From Deltaproteobacteria bacterium (GTDB lineage Bacteria; Desulfobacterota; Desulfomonilia; UBA1062): 64,000 bases of DNA. The stretch lies in contig DSBG01000136.1 in assembly GCA_011046135.1 (NCBI GenBank), positions 29,946-93,945 on the forward strand, written 5' to 3'. Below the pieces are notes generated by a model, which ran no database searches, had not been told where the DNA came from, and saw only the letters and a program-made list of their open reading frames with translations. Both the position numbers and the translations under genes were made by a program. Below, in pieces: positions 17,644 through 27,108 of the stretch (position 1 is the first letter of the stretch; each line of letters starts with the position of its first letter).

Positions 17644-19304
17644 TTGGCCTTCGCAGCATAGAGGGCGCTGTCAGCCCTCCTGACGAGTTCCGCCTTGTCG
17701 CCCTGTCCATGAGTCAGCGTCCCTACACCGATACTCACCGTCACCTTCACCTTTGTGCCATCTCCAAAGGTAAAGGGCGTTGTTCTCACTGCCTCACAAA
17801 TTCTCTCACCCACCTTGAGCGCATGATGAACCTGTGCGCTGGGAAGAATGATGGCGAATTCCTCTCCTCCGTATCGTGCGAGGATATCGATCGTCCGGAC
17901 CGAATGTCTCAGAAGATTGGCAAGCTGCTTGAGAACCATGTCTCCAAACTGATGGCCGTAGGTATCATTGAATTTCTTGAAATCATCAATATCCAGGATC
18001 AACAGGGAAACCACCCCGTCCTTGAACCTGTGAACACGCTCAAGTTCTTCCGTGAGACGGTCCTGAAAGTGTCTGTGATTGTAGATGTCCGTGAGCCCGT
18101 CAGTGATGGAGAGCAGGCTCAGTTTTTCGTTGAGCATCTTCAGCTCTTCGCTCGCCTTGTTGAGTTCCCCGGCCCGTGCTTCCAGGGCATCTTTCACCTC
18201 TGCCATGTCCCACAGCGTTCTCTCCATTTCTGCATTCTTTTCGAGAAGTTCGATTTCCAGTGTCTTTTTTTCCGTAATATCGGCGAACATCATGAGCGCC
18301 CTCGTACGATGACCTTTTCGGGTAATGACCTGCGCATTGTATTCGATGGTGAGGAGATGACCCATCCGTGTTTTGAGGGTGCACTCGTTCCCCTTGATTT
18401 CTCTGCCTTCCAAAAAGAGCCGTGAGAAAGCAAGGCTAAGGGGTTCAATCTCGTGTGCTGCCACGAATTCCATGAAGGATCTTCCGGTGATGTCCATCTT
18501 CGAGTGTCCAGCTATGGTACAGACAGATTCGTTGCAGTCGAGAATGATTCCGCGCGGGCTGATATAGAGGATTCCTGACGGCGTCTTCTCGTAGAGCTCG
18601 GCAAACCTCTGCTGTTCTTCTCTCAGGGCCCTCTCGATACGTTTCTTCTCGCTGATGTCCTCAAGCATCAACCAGAGGCATTCCGTATCCCTTCCGGTGA
18701 TCCACCCCCCCGAGAGCCTGAACTCAATGCGAGTTCCCGTGCTCCTGGTGAAGAGGATATCACAGGAAGAGATCAAACCCCGGGACTGTCTTGTTGCGGC
18801 GTCACATGCCCTGATAAAGGACTCCCTGCTTTCTCGTGAAACGATATCAACGATCTGTCTGCCCTGCAGCTCTTCCTGAGCATACCCCAACAGTGAACAG
18901 AATGTCTTGTTGGTATAGGCAATGTGTCCCCTGAAGATGATGAGACAGCAACTCTGCGAATCGGAGATCATTCTGTGGAAAATTTCCGAATCTCCGTTCT
19001 CCAGGGCCGTGTCCGCCTGGCGATCTTCATCTGTGAGGGCGACCAAGCCAGTATCGTTCAGAAGGGTTTTCGTGTAGGCAAATTCAACTGCTGCATTCTC
19101 TTTCGTAGGCAGCGAGATCCTGGCCGGGTCCTGTTCGAAGAGATCGTCGAAAGAGACCTTCTGGTTGATGACTTCTCGCATTTCACGCTCTTCGTATCCC
19201 ATCCTGAAGCGCAGTGCATCACTGACATACGTAAGGCGTGAACCCTTGAAGAGGAGAATATACGGAGAGAGAATATCATGGAGGGTTTCTATATCAAGGT
19301 CCAT
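17607..19304 (-). CDS. PAS-domain diguanylate cyclase (GGEEF)
   Basis: 565 aa; tandem PAS-like segments; SITDGLTDIYNHRHFQDRL...ILDIDDFKKFNDTYGHQFGDMVLKQLANLLRHSVRTIDILARYGGEEFAIILP; RTID matches the RxxD inhibitory I-site. Confidence 0.93.
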   Translation of the reverse strand: MDLDIETLHDILSPYILLFKGSRLTYVSDALRFRMGYEEREMREVINQKVSFDDLFEQDPARISLPTKENAAVEFAYTKTLLNDTGLVALTDEDRQADTALENGDSEIFHRMISDSQSCCLIIFRGHIAYTNKTFCSLLGYAQEELQGRQIVDIVSRESRESFIRACDAATRQSRGLISSCDILFTRSTGTRIEFRLSGGWITGRDTECLWLMLEDISEKKRIERALREEQQRFAELYEKTPSGILYISPRGIILDCNESVCTIAGHSKMDITGRSFMEFVAAHEIEPLSLAFSRLFLEGREIKGNECTLKTRMGHLLTIEYNAQVITRKGHRTRALMMFADITEKKTLEIELLEKNAEMERTLWDMAEVKDALEARAGELNKASEELKMLNEKLSLLSITDGLTDIYNHRHFQDRLTEELERVHRFKDGVVSLLILDIDDFKKFNDTYGHQFGDMVLKQLANLLRHSVRTIDILARYGGEEFAIILPSAQVHHALKVGERICEAVRTTPFTFGDGTKVKVTVSIGVGTLTHGQGDKAELVRRADSALYAAKAKWKDRVEVWEED

Positions 19305-19966
19305 CTCTTATTCTTGTCCTCGACAATCTCGCCTGCCTGTTCCATGTCGAAGAGTACTTTTTCAATCTCCTGAGTGACCATCTCCACATCCATCTCTTCT
19401 TCAAGGATACGGATGATGTCCTCTCTTGCCGCACCTCCCGTAAGCTGGAGGACCTTTTCCGTAAACACCGTGAGATCTTCGTGCTTGGACCAGGGAAAGA
19501 GAACCCATCGCCACTGATTCATGACCCTCGGGCAGAAGTCAGCCATGAATCGTGAGTCCGCCTTGCTCACGAGCACGGCTGTCCTGATCTGGCCAACCCT
19601 GGGCGTGAGGTAGGTCACCACCTCCTCCATGGTTCCCCCTTCATCGCTGATGTCATCGACGACGAGCACGCTCTTGTTGGAGAGATCAACCTCCGGCAGG
19701 GGGAAAATGAGCGTTGTGGCATCTGTGAGCTGGGTATCGGTCTCCCAGTGCCCCATCTGAAAGGTACAGATGTATTTCTTCTGAAGATAGTCCACGAGAA
19801 TCCTTGCAGGAGCGAGCCCTCCGCGGGCAACTCCAATGACAACGTCCGGATTGAAATTACTCGCCTTGAGATCGAGATATATCTTCCACAGAAGTTCCTC
19901 CACCTCCTCCCAGGAAAGCCTCAAGGCCCGCGGAAAATGTTTCCGAAATCTGCTCACATCAGTCAT
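19289..19966 (-). CDS. phosphoribosyltransferase family protein
   Basis: DVVIGVARGGLAPARILVDYL; SVLVVDDISDEGGTMEEVVTYL PRPP-binding motif. Confidence 0.88.
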   Translation of the reverse strand: MTDVSRFRKHFPRALRLSWEEVEELLWKIYLDLKASNFNPDVVIGVARGGLAPARILVDYLQKKYICTFQMGHWETDTQLTDATTLIFPLPEVDLSNKSVLVVDDISDEGGTMEEVVTYLTPRVGQIRTAVLVSKADSRFMADFCPRVMNQWRWVLFPWSKHEDLTVFTEKVLQLTGGAAREDIIRILEEEMDVEMVTQEIEKVLFDMEQAGEIVEDKNKRWTLI

Positions 19967-20037
19967 GGCATCACCTTGCTTTCACTGGCTACCCAGTCGA
20001 CTCTTGGCCTGCCTTTGCCGGATACCTCTGCATCGTG

Positions 20038-20892
20038 TCACCTGGAGAGCAGCCGAAACAGTGGTCTGTCAAGCGACCCCCTCAGCGAAAATCTCACGGG
20101 ACCGCCTGTACTCGTCCTTCTCGTGCCCAGAAGGTTCATCATGCTCTCCGGAAGCATCACCTCTCCCGAGAAGTTTATCCTCGACCTGCTCAGATTCTGT
20201 GTGATCTGGAGAGCTCCCTTCATGGAGCCCGAAATCTCGCCTGTCATCTCCGCTTTCTCAAGGCTGAGAACCCCCCTGTCGAAGCGAGCCTGGACATCGA
20301 GCACCTCGAAGCCGATCTCCGAAAGGGGAACCGCTGGTATCGAGATCGGCAGACCCCCCTGTTTCCAGAGAAACGCGATGTCCCCCGTTGCCCTTTCGAA
20401 GGAGTTCGTCGTCGTCTGAATGTCTGCGCTGCCGGTGATGATACCCCTTGGCTGATACTCAGGAGGCAGAAGCCCTGAGAGCTTCGCCAGATCGACATCT
20501 TCCACATTCAGGGTTGCCTTCATGGTCTGGCCAAAGCCGACGATCGGGGTCTTCACCGTCCCTGTGCCGGATCCGGAGGGAAGGTTCGCCTTCAGATCCA
20601 GGGAGACAGACCCGGCAAGCAGGCCCATCATGGCCGGACGCACGATGATCCGGTCAAGGACAGGCACTGCATCGATACGGAGGCCATCCACAGCCAGGGA
20701 AAAGGGCAACCCGGGGTGTACATGTCCGATGCTCACGTCCCTGCCGAAGGCGCTGCTCAATGAATCTTCCAGGGTGTCCTTGAGGATATCGTAGGGAAAG
20801 CGAAGATACAGGAAGAGTGCGAGACAGACAACACCGTAGACCACCAGTGCGACGATTCCGTAAAAGGACCTCTTCCGCTTCGTTTCAGCCAT
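20038..20892 (-). CDS. gspN: type II secretion system protein GspN
   Basis: N-term TM anchor then YDILKDTLEDSLSSAFGRDVSIGHVHPGLPFSLAVDGLRID; follows gspM-like gene. Confidence 0.78.
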   Translation of the reverse strand: MAETKRKRSFYGIVALVVYGVVCLALFLYLRFPYDILKDTLEDSLSSAFGRDVSIGHVHPGLPFSLAVDGLRIDAVPVLDRIIVRPAMMGLLAGSVSLDLKANLPSGSGTGTVKTPIVGFGQTMKATLNVEDVDLAKLSGLLPPEYQPRGIITGSADIQTTTNSFERATGDIAFLWKQGGLPISIPAVPLSEIGFEVLDVQARFDRGVLSLEKAEMTGEISGSMKGALQITQNLSRSRINFSGEVMLPESMMNLLGTRRTSTGGPVRFSLRGSLDRPLFRLLSR

Positions 20893-21427
20893 GGTGAACC
20901 ACCTGGAACGTCACGTCAAGGATACCCTCTCGTTCGAGGCGCTTGAGATTGAGGCGCTTGATCTGCAGTGCGTGTGGAACATTCTCGATTCCGTAGAGCA
21001 GACCCAGGAGGTCTTCCTGATAGAGGCCACGGATCTTCACCTCGACAGACTCCCGGCTGGCCTCTCCGGCTTCCCTGATGGGTTTCATGTACTCGATACG
21101 GTCACTGATCTCAAGGGAAACGGCAAGCTGTTCGAGAAAGCTGAACAGGTTGAAATTCTTGTCCTGCACATTCGCAGCAGCAGCTTCAGACCTGGAGGAC
21201 AATCGAATTTCCTCCGAGAGTTGATAGACGTTCCCGAGTTGGATCTCCTTTGATGCCACAGCCTTTGTGAGTGCTACGCGTGTATCGAGGAGCGGGTTGA
21301 TGATGAAGACTACCAGGACGAAGATACCGATCGTGATAGCTCCTGCGAGGAGAATCAGCCGTTCTCTCCTGGAAAGGGCAGAGAACAGCCCAATGCTTTG
21401 CCTGATTTTCTGTATCAGATTTTGCAT
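20885..21427 (-). CDS. gspM: type II secretion system protein GspM
   Basis: SRRERLILLAGAITIGIFVLVVFIINPLLDTRVALTKAVASKEIQLGNVYQL; single N-terminal TM. Confidence 0.82.
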   Translation of the reverse strand: MQNLIQKIRQSIGLFSALSRRERLILLAGAITIGIFVLVVFIINPLLDTRVALTKAVASKEIQLGNVYQLSEEIRLSSRSEAAAANVQDKNFNLFSFLEQLAVSLEISDRIEYMKPIREAGEASRESVEVKIRGLYQEDLLGLLYGIENVPHALQIKRLNLKRLEREGILDVTFQVVHHG

Positions 21428-22923
21428 ACCAGTCTCAGCTTGACCCTCTGGTCATTCTTGTCAATATTTGCAGAGATGATCTTCACCTCTGTGATGTACT
21501 CAATTCCTGCCAGTGCGATTCTGATCCTGTCGACATTGTCATAGGTCTTCGTCGATCCGCTGATAGTAAGGTTTTCTTCATCGATAGTGACGGTATCGAA
21601 TACCACGTCGATGTCACGGGGAATCTTGACGCTCATATCCTTGAGCATCTCCAGGGTACTGTCTTTACCCCTTTTTTCGATACGTCCGGATTTACCGGAC
21701 ATGCGTGCCAGATACTGCTCCATCTGCCTGATAGGATCCACCAGCGGAGTTCCCGTGGGCATGACGGAACTGAACTCCGCCTGTATCCTCCTGGAGAGCT
21801 CATTACTGATCCTGGTTTTGAAGGAGACATCCAGACCGACCCCAAAGATCCAGAGGACCAGCAGGATGCAGGCAACCCTGATCCACTTCACAGCATATTC
21901 CCTGAACTTTTCGAGTTTCTTGGTGGACCTCAGCTCCTGCTGCCGGAGATTGATCCCCCCTCCGGGGTCGAGCCCCCGGATTGCCAGAGATACGGAGAGA
22001 AAATTGAGCAGGAGTTCCTCTTGAGACCCGTCATGTCGGAGCTCTCTGGAGGCCGGCATCCCGCAGTGAATCCCCCCTTCCTGTTCGAAGCGAGCAGGAA
22101 GATCTGTGATGAGTCGTGCATATCCTGTCGGGACCAGTTCAGGATCCTGCTCTTCCCGGCTGAACCGCTGCAGCGTAATGAGCACCTCACGGAGGTAGTG
22201 GTCCAGTTGTTTCCCTGCCTCAATGCCCCTGGCACGTACCTCCTGGGTAATTTCGGTCAGTGTGCACCCTTTTTCACGCACCACGGCCGAAAGGATCGTG
22301 GAGAGACCGTAGGGAAATGAACACGCATACCTGAGTCTTTTTCCACTGAACAGGGCAAGGGAAGAATCGTTGAAGTCCATGTGCAGGAAGAGATATCCTT
22401 TCCCCTCAGCGAGATCGAAGAGATTCCGTGCCCCGGAGCTCAAAGCCATAGACGGGGCCTCAATCTCCTCAGGGTCGATCCCTGCAGCCTGGAGCGTGGT
22501 GATATGTTCCCTCACCTCGTTGAACCCAGTGGAAATGGTTTCTATGAGATGCTGACCCGACTCGTCCTTTTCCAGCATCACGAAATCCGTTATCACCCGT
22601 GATTCCATGATAGGCAGCAACGATTCGACTTCAGGGCCGATGGTATCTGCGATCTTTCTTCGGTCGGCAAACGGCCTGGATACGGTACGGTACATGATCT
22701 GGTTTTCTTCAAGGCATGAAATCCTTGTGTCCGCCGTCATTCCGAGTTCCTGTACCAGCAGAGAGATATCGTGGGTCACGGTGTGTTTCGGTGTGTTGTT
22801 TTCACTGCACTCCCTGGGAATACGCACCATCTTCTCAATGGTATATTCTGATATTCCCGCCTTGATTACCGCTGCTTGCACATGAATATCATTCCAGCAG
22901 ATTCCCAGGGAACTTTTGGCCAT
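21415..22923 (-). CDS. gspL: GspL/PilM-like actin-fold plus PilN-like membrane protein
   Basis: MAKSSLGICWNDIHVQAAVIKAGISEYTIEKMVRI...; C-term TM plus SVKIPRDIDVVFDTVTIDEENLTISGSTKTYDNVDRIRIALAGIE; start trimmed to ATG at 22923. Confidence 0.75.
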   Translation of the reverse strand: MAKSSLGICWNDIHVQAAVIKAGISEYTIEKMVRIPRECSENNTPKHTVTHDISLLVQELGMTADTRISCLEENQIMYRTVSRPFADRRKIADTIGPEVESLLPIMESRVITDFVMLEKDESGQHLIETISTGFNEVREHITTLQAAGIDPEEIEAPSMALSSGARNLFDLAEGKGYLFLHMDFNDSSLALFSGKRLRYACSFPYGLSTILSAVVREKGCTLTEITQEVRARGIEAGKQLDHYLREVLITLQRFSREEQDPELVPTGYARLITDLPARFEQEGGIHCGMPASRELRHDGSQEELLLNFLSVSLAIRGLDPGGGINLRQQELRSTKKLEKFREYAVKWIRVACILLVLWIFGVGLDVSFKTRISNELSRRIQAEFSSVMPTGTPLVDPIRQMEQYLARMSGKSGRIEKRGKDSTLEMLKDMSVKIPRDIDVVFDTVTIDEENLTISGSTKTYDNVDRIRIALAGIEYITEVKIISANIDKNDQRVKLRLVCKI

Positions 22924-22942
22924 CTTCACTTTCCTCGTTTTT

Positions 22943-23908
22943 TCAATGGATCGTATAATACACGATTCGTGCCTTGTTGTGAATGCGTTCAAGATACGCC
23001 CGCACATTCACCTGTGCACCGCTGGGCATGAACCCCTTCGCCTCGACGCAAAAACGCCGGCTCTTGATGTCGAGACTTTGTTTGATCCAGTTCACCTCGG
23101 CAGTATCCTCCTCGAGATCTATCCCCTGTATGCAGAAAAAATCAAGCTCTCTGAAGGGTCTACAATCGAGAATGCTCTGGATTACCTCGTCTGTCATCAG
23201 GTCCGACATGCTCCTGAGCACGGTCTCTTTCGCTGTATTGATGTTCACCTTTCCCCCGGTGGATACCGTAACATATTCCTGGATGCCTTCATAGCTCTCT
23301 GTCCCGTAAAAGTATTCCGGTTTCATGCCTTTGACCAGGAGAATCTCTTCGGGAGCATCCATGGGTCTGTTCTTGCAGACATAGGGAACATCGAGGGATT
23401 CGTAATAGTCTGTTTCTGCGCCGAAGACCGTGTCATCATCAGGATCGATCCAGTCCACAACGGCATTTGCGAGATCATCGAGCTCCACCTCCGTGATGTC
23501 GATCTCGAGCAGGAAGAACAACCGCTTGAACTGGGCGATCCTGAACTCCTCCTCCTCAGGGTTTCCGAGGCTGTTCAGATCGAATTTTGCGGATTCATCG
23601 CTCAGTGTTCCGGAAAAAACAGGCCCCTCCAGGAACGACGACGCAACAGCGGCATATTCTGAAAAACCTCCCCATTCCTCATCCTCGGAATCATAGGTGG
23701 GATCATCCTGGTCCAGCATGACCAACGCGGCCTCGACACCGGCCCGGGCGAGATACTGTGCCTGAATGGCATCCCGGAAATTATAGGCGAGTTCGATATC
23801 GAAGCTCTGCTCTGTGCTGAAATTCACGATCATGACCGTGAACAGAGCGACGACACCGAGAACGAGAACGAGAACGAGACCTTTTCTGTCCCGGACGAGG
23901 TGTATCAT
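22943..23908 (-). CDS. gspK: type II secretion minor pseudopilin GspK
   Basis: RKGLVLVLVLGVVALFTVMIVNFSTEQSFDIELAYNFRDAIQAQYLARAGVEAALVML; GKVNINTAKETVLRSM. Confidence 0.88.
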   Translation of the reverse strand: MIHLVRDRKGLVLVLVLGVVALFTVMIVNFSTEQSFDIELAYNFRDAIQAQYLARAGVEAALVMLDQDDPTYDSEDEEWGGFSEYAAVASSFLEGPVFSGTLSDESAKFDLNSLGNPEEEEFRIAQFKRLFFLLEIDITEVELDDLANAVVDWIDPDDDTVFGAETDYYESLDVPYVCKNRPMDAPEEILLVKGMKPEYFYGTESYEGIQEYVTVSTGGKVNINTAKETVLRSMSDLMTDEVIQSILDCRPFRELDFFCIQGIDLEEDTAEVNWIKQSLDIKSRRFCVEAKGFMPSGAQVNVRAYLERIHNKARIVYYTIH

Positions 23909-23911
23909 GCC

Positions 23912-24604
23912 TTACCCCTGGGCTCCCTTGATCTTGATCCCGGCGAGGGGCGGCGATGCCACTGCGGTAAAGGTGAGACTCTCTTCACCCTTGGAAAACG
24001 TAAGACTCACCCTGACCTGCCGGGGGAGAGACCGTTCCGTTTCCAGATCCCATTCATCCCGGCTCTGCGAATACTCATCGATGTACTCGATGTTCATCTT
24101 CACCAGGTCTTCTGCGAGTTCCAGCTCCGGGCCCGATGTACTTATCCCATAGTGCGGGAGGGGGTCTTCCCTCCTCATGAGCATATACAGCCCGGGCTTT
24201 TCATCCATCTCCTTGAGGTAGTAGGCGACCTCTGTCAGTCCTGCAAAGATACTGGAGAAACCGATATTCGTCGTCGTGGTCAGCACGAGGCTGTCCCTGT
24301 CCATCTCAAAGCCTGTGCCATGCACCCCGATGAATCGATACAGCGAGACCTCCACCGTACTCAGTTCCTGTTCCGAGGAGGGAACATACGCACAGGTGAT
24401 GTCTTTGATGATGCGGTCCATGGTGATGCGAACCATCTGGTAGGCCTCTCTCTGCTCTGAGATCGCCCTAATATTCCTGTGCGAGAGGAAGAAGGTCATG
24501 TTCACGGTTGTGATCACCATGGCCGCAATCGCAAGGGCCAGGAGCAACTCGAGGAGGGTGAATCCATCAGCGCCGCGAAAGAAACGACATGATCTCCGTT
24601 TCAT
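23912..24604 (-). CDS. gspJ: type II secretion minor pseudopilin GspJ
   Basis: Prepilin motif ADGFTLLELLLALAIAAMVITTVNMTFFLSHRNIRAISEQREAYQ. Confidence 0.85.
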   Translation of the reverse strand: MKRRSCRFFRGADGFTLLELLLALAIAAMVITTVNMTFFLSHRNIRAISEQREAYQMVRITMDRIIKDITCAYVPSSEQELSTVEVSLYRFIGVHGTGFEMDRDSLVLTTTTNIGFSSIFAGLTEVAYYLKEMDEKPGLYMLMRREDPLPHYGISTSGPELELAEDLVKMNIEYIDEYSQSRDEWDLETERSLPRQVRVSLTFSKGEESLTFTAVASPPLAGIKIKGAQG

Positions 24605-24926
24605 ACGTGCCCTCCCCGGATCCCCAGCGCACCGTGAGGGTATACTTGAAGTATCCGCTCATCGGGGTCTGTTCGATTTCTTCGGTATAGGTATATCCTT
24701 CGAATTCTTCACCGAAATCCCCCTGCCTGCTGCCGGAGGAGAACGCTTCAATTCCCGCGGTGACATCAGCGATGCGTTTCTGGGCAAGCAAGGTCGAAGT
24801 TGTAATGAATCGAGATCTCAGGGCCATATCAATACCCTGCGACTCGGCACTGACAAGGGTGAGCAGAGCGATACCGAGAATAGCGACGGCAACGAGCACC
24901 TCGAGGAGGGTGAATCCCTTAGCCAT
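24567..24926 (-). CDS. gspI: type II secretion minor pseudopilin GspI
   Basis: MAKGFTLLEVLVAVAILGIALLTLVSAESQGIDMALRSRFITTSTLLAQKRI; start trimmed to ATG at 24926. Confidence 0.87.
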   Translation of the reverse strand: MAKGFTLLEVLVAVAILGIALLTLVSAESQGIDMALRSRFITTSTLLAQKRIADVTAGIEAFSSGSRQGDFGEEFEGYTYTEEIEQTPMSGYFKYTLTVRWGSGEGTYETEIMSFLSRR

Positions 24927-25422
24927 AGGTGACTCCGACCAGGCGATCATAGACACGCACCGCCCCGGAGAAGGGCTTTATCATGAGGGTATAGATCTTG
25001 CCGAAGCTCCCTTCCAGATAGATGACACCCTGCTCCACGATTCCCTCGGGAGTCACTTTCAGGTCCATCGACCCCTGTTCTTTCTCATTCTGATAGGGAC
25101 TCTTTATTCCTGTGATGCTCACTCCCTTGGGAAGCTCTCGCTGAATGATCATCTCAGGCACGATCCCGGAGGTCTCGGGTAAGGGATATACCCCCACCCA
25201 TGACTGATCGATGTCAAAGTGCAGGTAGTGGGTTTTGTGCTGCGTCAGTGCCGTGGACCTGGCAAACTGGATCACCGCCATGATATCCCTGCTCGCCTTG
25301 TCCAGGTTCGATGACGAAAAGCCCGTGAAAAGACGGGGCCCCACATACCCAAGCGAAATACCGATAATCACGAGAACTATTACCAGCTCAAGGAGGGTAA
25401 ACCCGTTACTGAATCGCCTCAC
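24919..25422 (-). CDS. gspH: type II secretion minor pseudopilin GspH
   Basis: VRRFSNGFTLLELVIVLVIIGISLGYVGPRLFTGFSSSNLDKASRDIMAVIQFARSTAL; GTG start at 25422 preferred over the longer ORF that overlaps gspG. Confidence 0.83.
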   Translation of the reverse strand: MRRFSNGFTLLELVIVLVIIGISLGYVGPRLFTGFSSSNLDKASRDIMAVIQFARSTALTQHKTHYLHFDIDQSWVGVYPLPETSGIVPEMIIQRELPKGVSITGIKSPYQNEKEQGSMDLKVTPEGIVEQGVIYLEGSFGKIYTLMIKPFSGAVRVYDRLVGVTYG

Positions 25423-25855
25423 TGTCCCAGTTCCCGATGTCGGCATCCATCCCCTCTCCGCCGGGTTGGCCGTCAGCTCCATAGGAGAAGAGATCAAATC
25501 CGTTGGGGTTGTACACTCCCGGATAGAGATAGACATAGTCGTTGTTCCACGGGTCTTTGGGGAGCGTGCTCTTCTCAAGATAGCCCCCTTCTCTCCAGTT
25601 CCTCGGAATATTCCCGACAGAGGGTTTTTCTACGAGAGCTTTCAATCCCTGGTCAGTGGAAGGATACTCACCGTTATCCAGCATATACATCTTGAGTGCA
25701 TTCTCGAGGGCCTGGATCTGGATTTTTGCTTGAGTTCTGCGCGCCTCCTCCGGCCTGCTCATGATCCGAGTCCCGACAAAGGTTGCCAGGATGCTCAGGA
25801 TGACGATCACCACCAGGAGCTCTATCAAGGTAAATCCTCTTGCGTTCTTTCTCAT
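25406..25855 (-). CDS. gspG: type II secretion major pseudopilin GspG
   Basis: MRKNARGFTLIELLVVIVILSILATFVGTRIMSRPEEARRTQAKIQIQALENALKMYMLDNGEYPSTDQGLKALVEKP. Confidence 0.97.
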   Translation of the reverse strand: MRKNARGFTLIELLVVIVILSILATFVGTRIMSRPEEARRTQAKIQIQALENALKMYMLDNGEYPSTDQGLKALVEKPSVGNIPRNWREGGYLEKSTLPKDPWNNDYVYLYPGVYNPNGFDLFSYGADGQPGGEGMDADIGNWDSEAIQ

Positions 25856-25868
25856 TGTTCCTCCGTTT

Positions 25869-27092
25869 CTACCGAACGATCGTACTCATTTCCAGCATGG
25901 GCATGAGGATGGACAACACGACGAATCCCACGAGGACCCCCATGATCACGATCATGAGGGGCTCAAGCAGAGAGGTGAGCCCAGCCACGGATGTCTCGAC
26001 ATCCTCCTCAAATGCATCAGCTGCCTTCATGAGCATCTCCTCGAGACTCCCGCTTTTCTCACCCACACTGATCATGTGGATGATGATGGGGGGGAAGACT
26101 CCTGACTTTTTTAAGGGTGCGGCGATACTCGAACCGTCCATGACCTCGGTGATGGCGTCTTCGATGGCATGCTCCATGACCCTGTTCTGAACAACCGTCT
26201 TGACAATGCGCAACGAATCGATGATCGGCACCCCGGAGGCGAGAAGGGTACCCAGGGTTCTGGCAAATCGAGCCACGGAAACCTTCCGGTAGATGACACC
26301 ATAAATCGGCGCTCTCAACCTGAGCCGGTCAAAACCCATTGCCCCCCTGTCTGTCTTTTTCCACCGCATGACCATATACCCCGCACCACCGAACACGAGA
26401 AGGATCAGCCACCAGGTGGATGCAAGAAAGTCACTCGCCCCGATAAGGATCCTGGTGGGCAGGGGAAGGACCTGTTCCATGGTCTCAAACATGCTCACCA
26501 CCTTGGGTACGACGGCGACGAGAAGGTAGAAGAGAACGAGAAAAGAGATGCCGAGCAGAAAGACCGGGTAGATCATGGCTGCAGAAATTTTTGATCTCAG
26601 GCGGTGCTGTCCCTCCAGAAACTCCGCCAGTCTCAGCAACACGACATCCAAAGCCCCGCTTACCTCCCCGGATCTCACCATATTGATGTAGAGATCAGGG
26701 AATATATTCGTGTGCTCTGAGAGTGCATCGGCAAACGAGAGACCTTCGTTGACGGAGTCCCTGACCCGGGCCACGGTTCTCTTCATTGCCTGGCCATCGG
26801 TCTGGTCGTACAAGGCGCTCAAGGCGTCCACCAGGGGAATGGAGGCACCGATGAGGGTCGAGAGCTGCCTCGTCATGACTGTGACATCCTCCAGCCGCAC
26901 CCGGGTGAGAAAACGCCTCAGGGAAAGATCCTGAATCGATTGAACAGGAGCCGAGATCTCCTCTGAGATAGAGCTGACATAGACCCCCTGAGAGCGGAGC
27001 TTGAGCTTGGCCTCTCTCAGAGATGATGCGTCGATCAATCCCTGCGAGGCCTTACCCTTTTCCGTGTATCCGTTCCAGGTATATACCGCCAA
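25869..27092 (-). CDS. gspF: type II secretion inner membrane protein GspF
   Basis: 407 aa; MAVYTWNGYTEKGKASQGLIDASSLREAKLKLRSQGVYVSSI; VMTRQLSTLIGASIPLVDALSALYDQT; FARTLGTLLASGVPIIDSLRIVKTVVQN. Confidence 0.96.
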   Translation of the reverse strand: MAVYTWNGYTEKGKASQGLIDASSLREAKLKLRSQGVYVSSISEEISAPVQSIQDLSLRRFLTRVRLEDVTVMTRQLSTLIGASIPLVDALSALYDQTDGQAMKRTVARVRDSVNEGLSFADALSEHTNIFPDLYINMVRSGEVSGALDVVLLRLAEFLEGQHRLRSKISAAMIYPVFLLGISFLVLFYLLVAVVPKVVSMFETMEQVLPLPTRILIGASDFLASTWWLILLVFGGAGYMVMRWKKTDRGAMGFDRLRLRAPIYGVIYRKVSVARFARTLGTLLASGVPIIDSLRIVKTVVQNRVMEHAIEDAITEVMDGSSIAAPLKKSGVFPPIIIHMISVGEKSGSLEEMLMKAADAFEEDVETSVAGLTSLLEPLMIVIMGVLVGFVVLSILMPMLEMSTIVR

Positions 27093-27108
27093 GAGACCAC
27101 CTCATTCC

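Noticed and set aside
22943-23908. GspK lacking the Glu at position 5 as an anomaly
   Set aside because: GspK pseudopilins normally lack Glu5, so this is expected.
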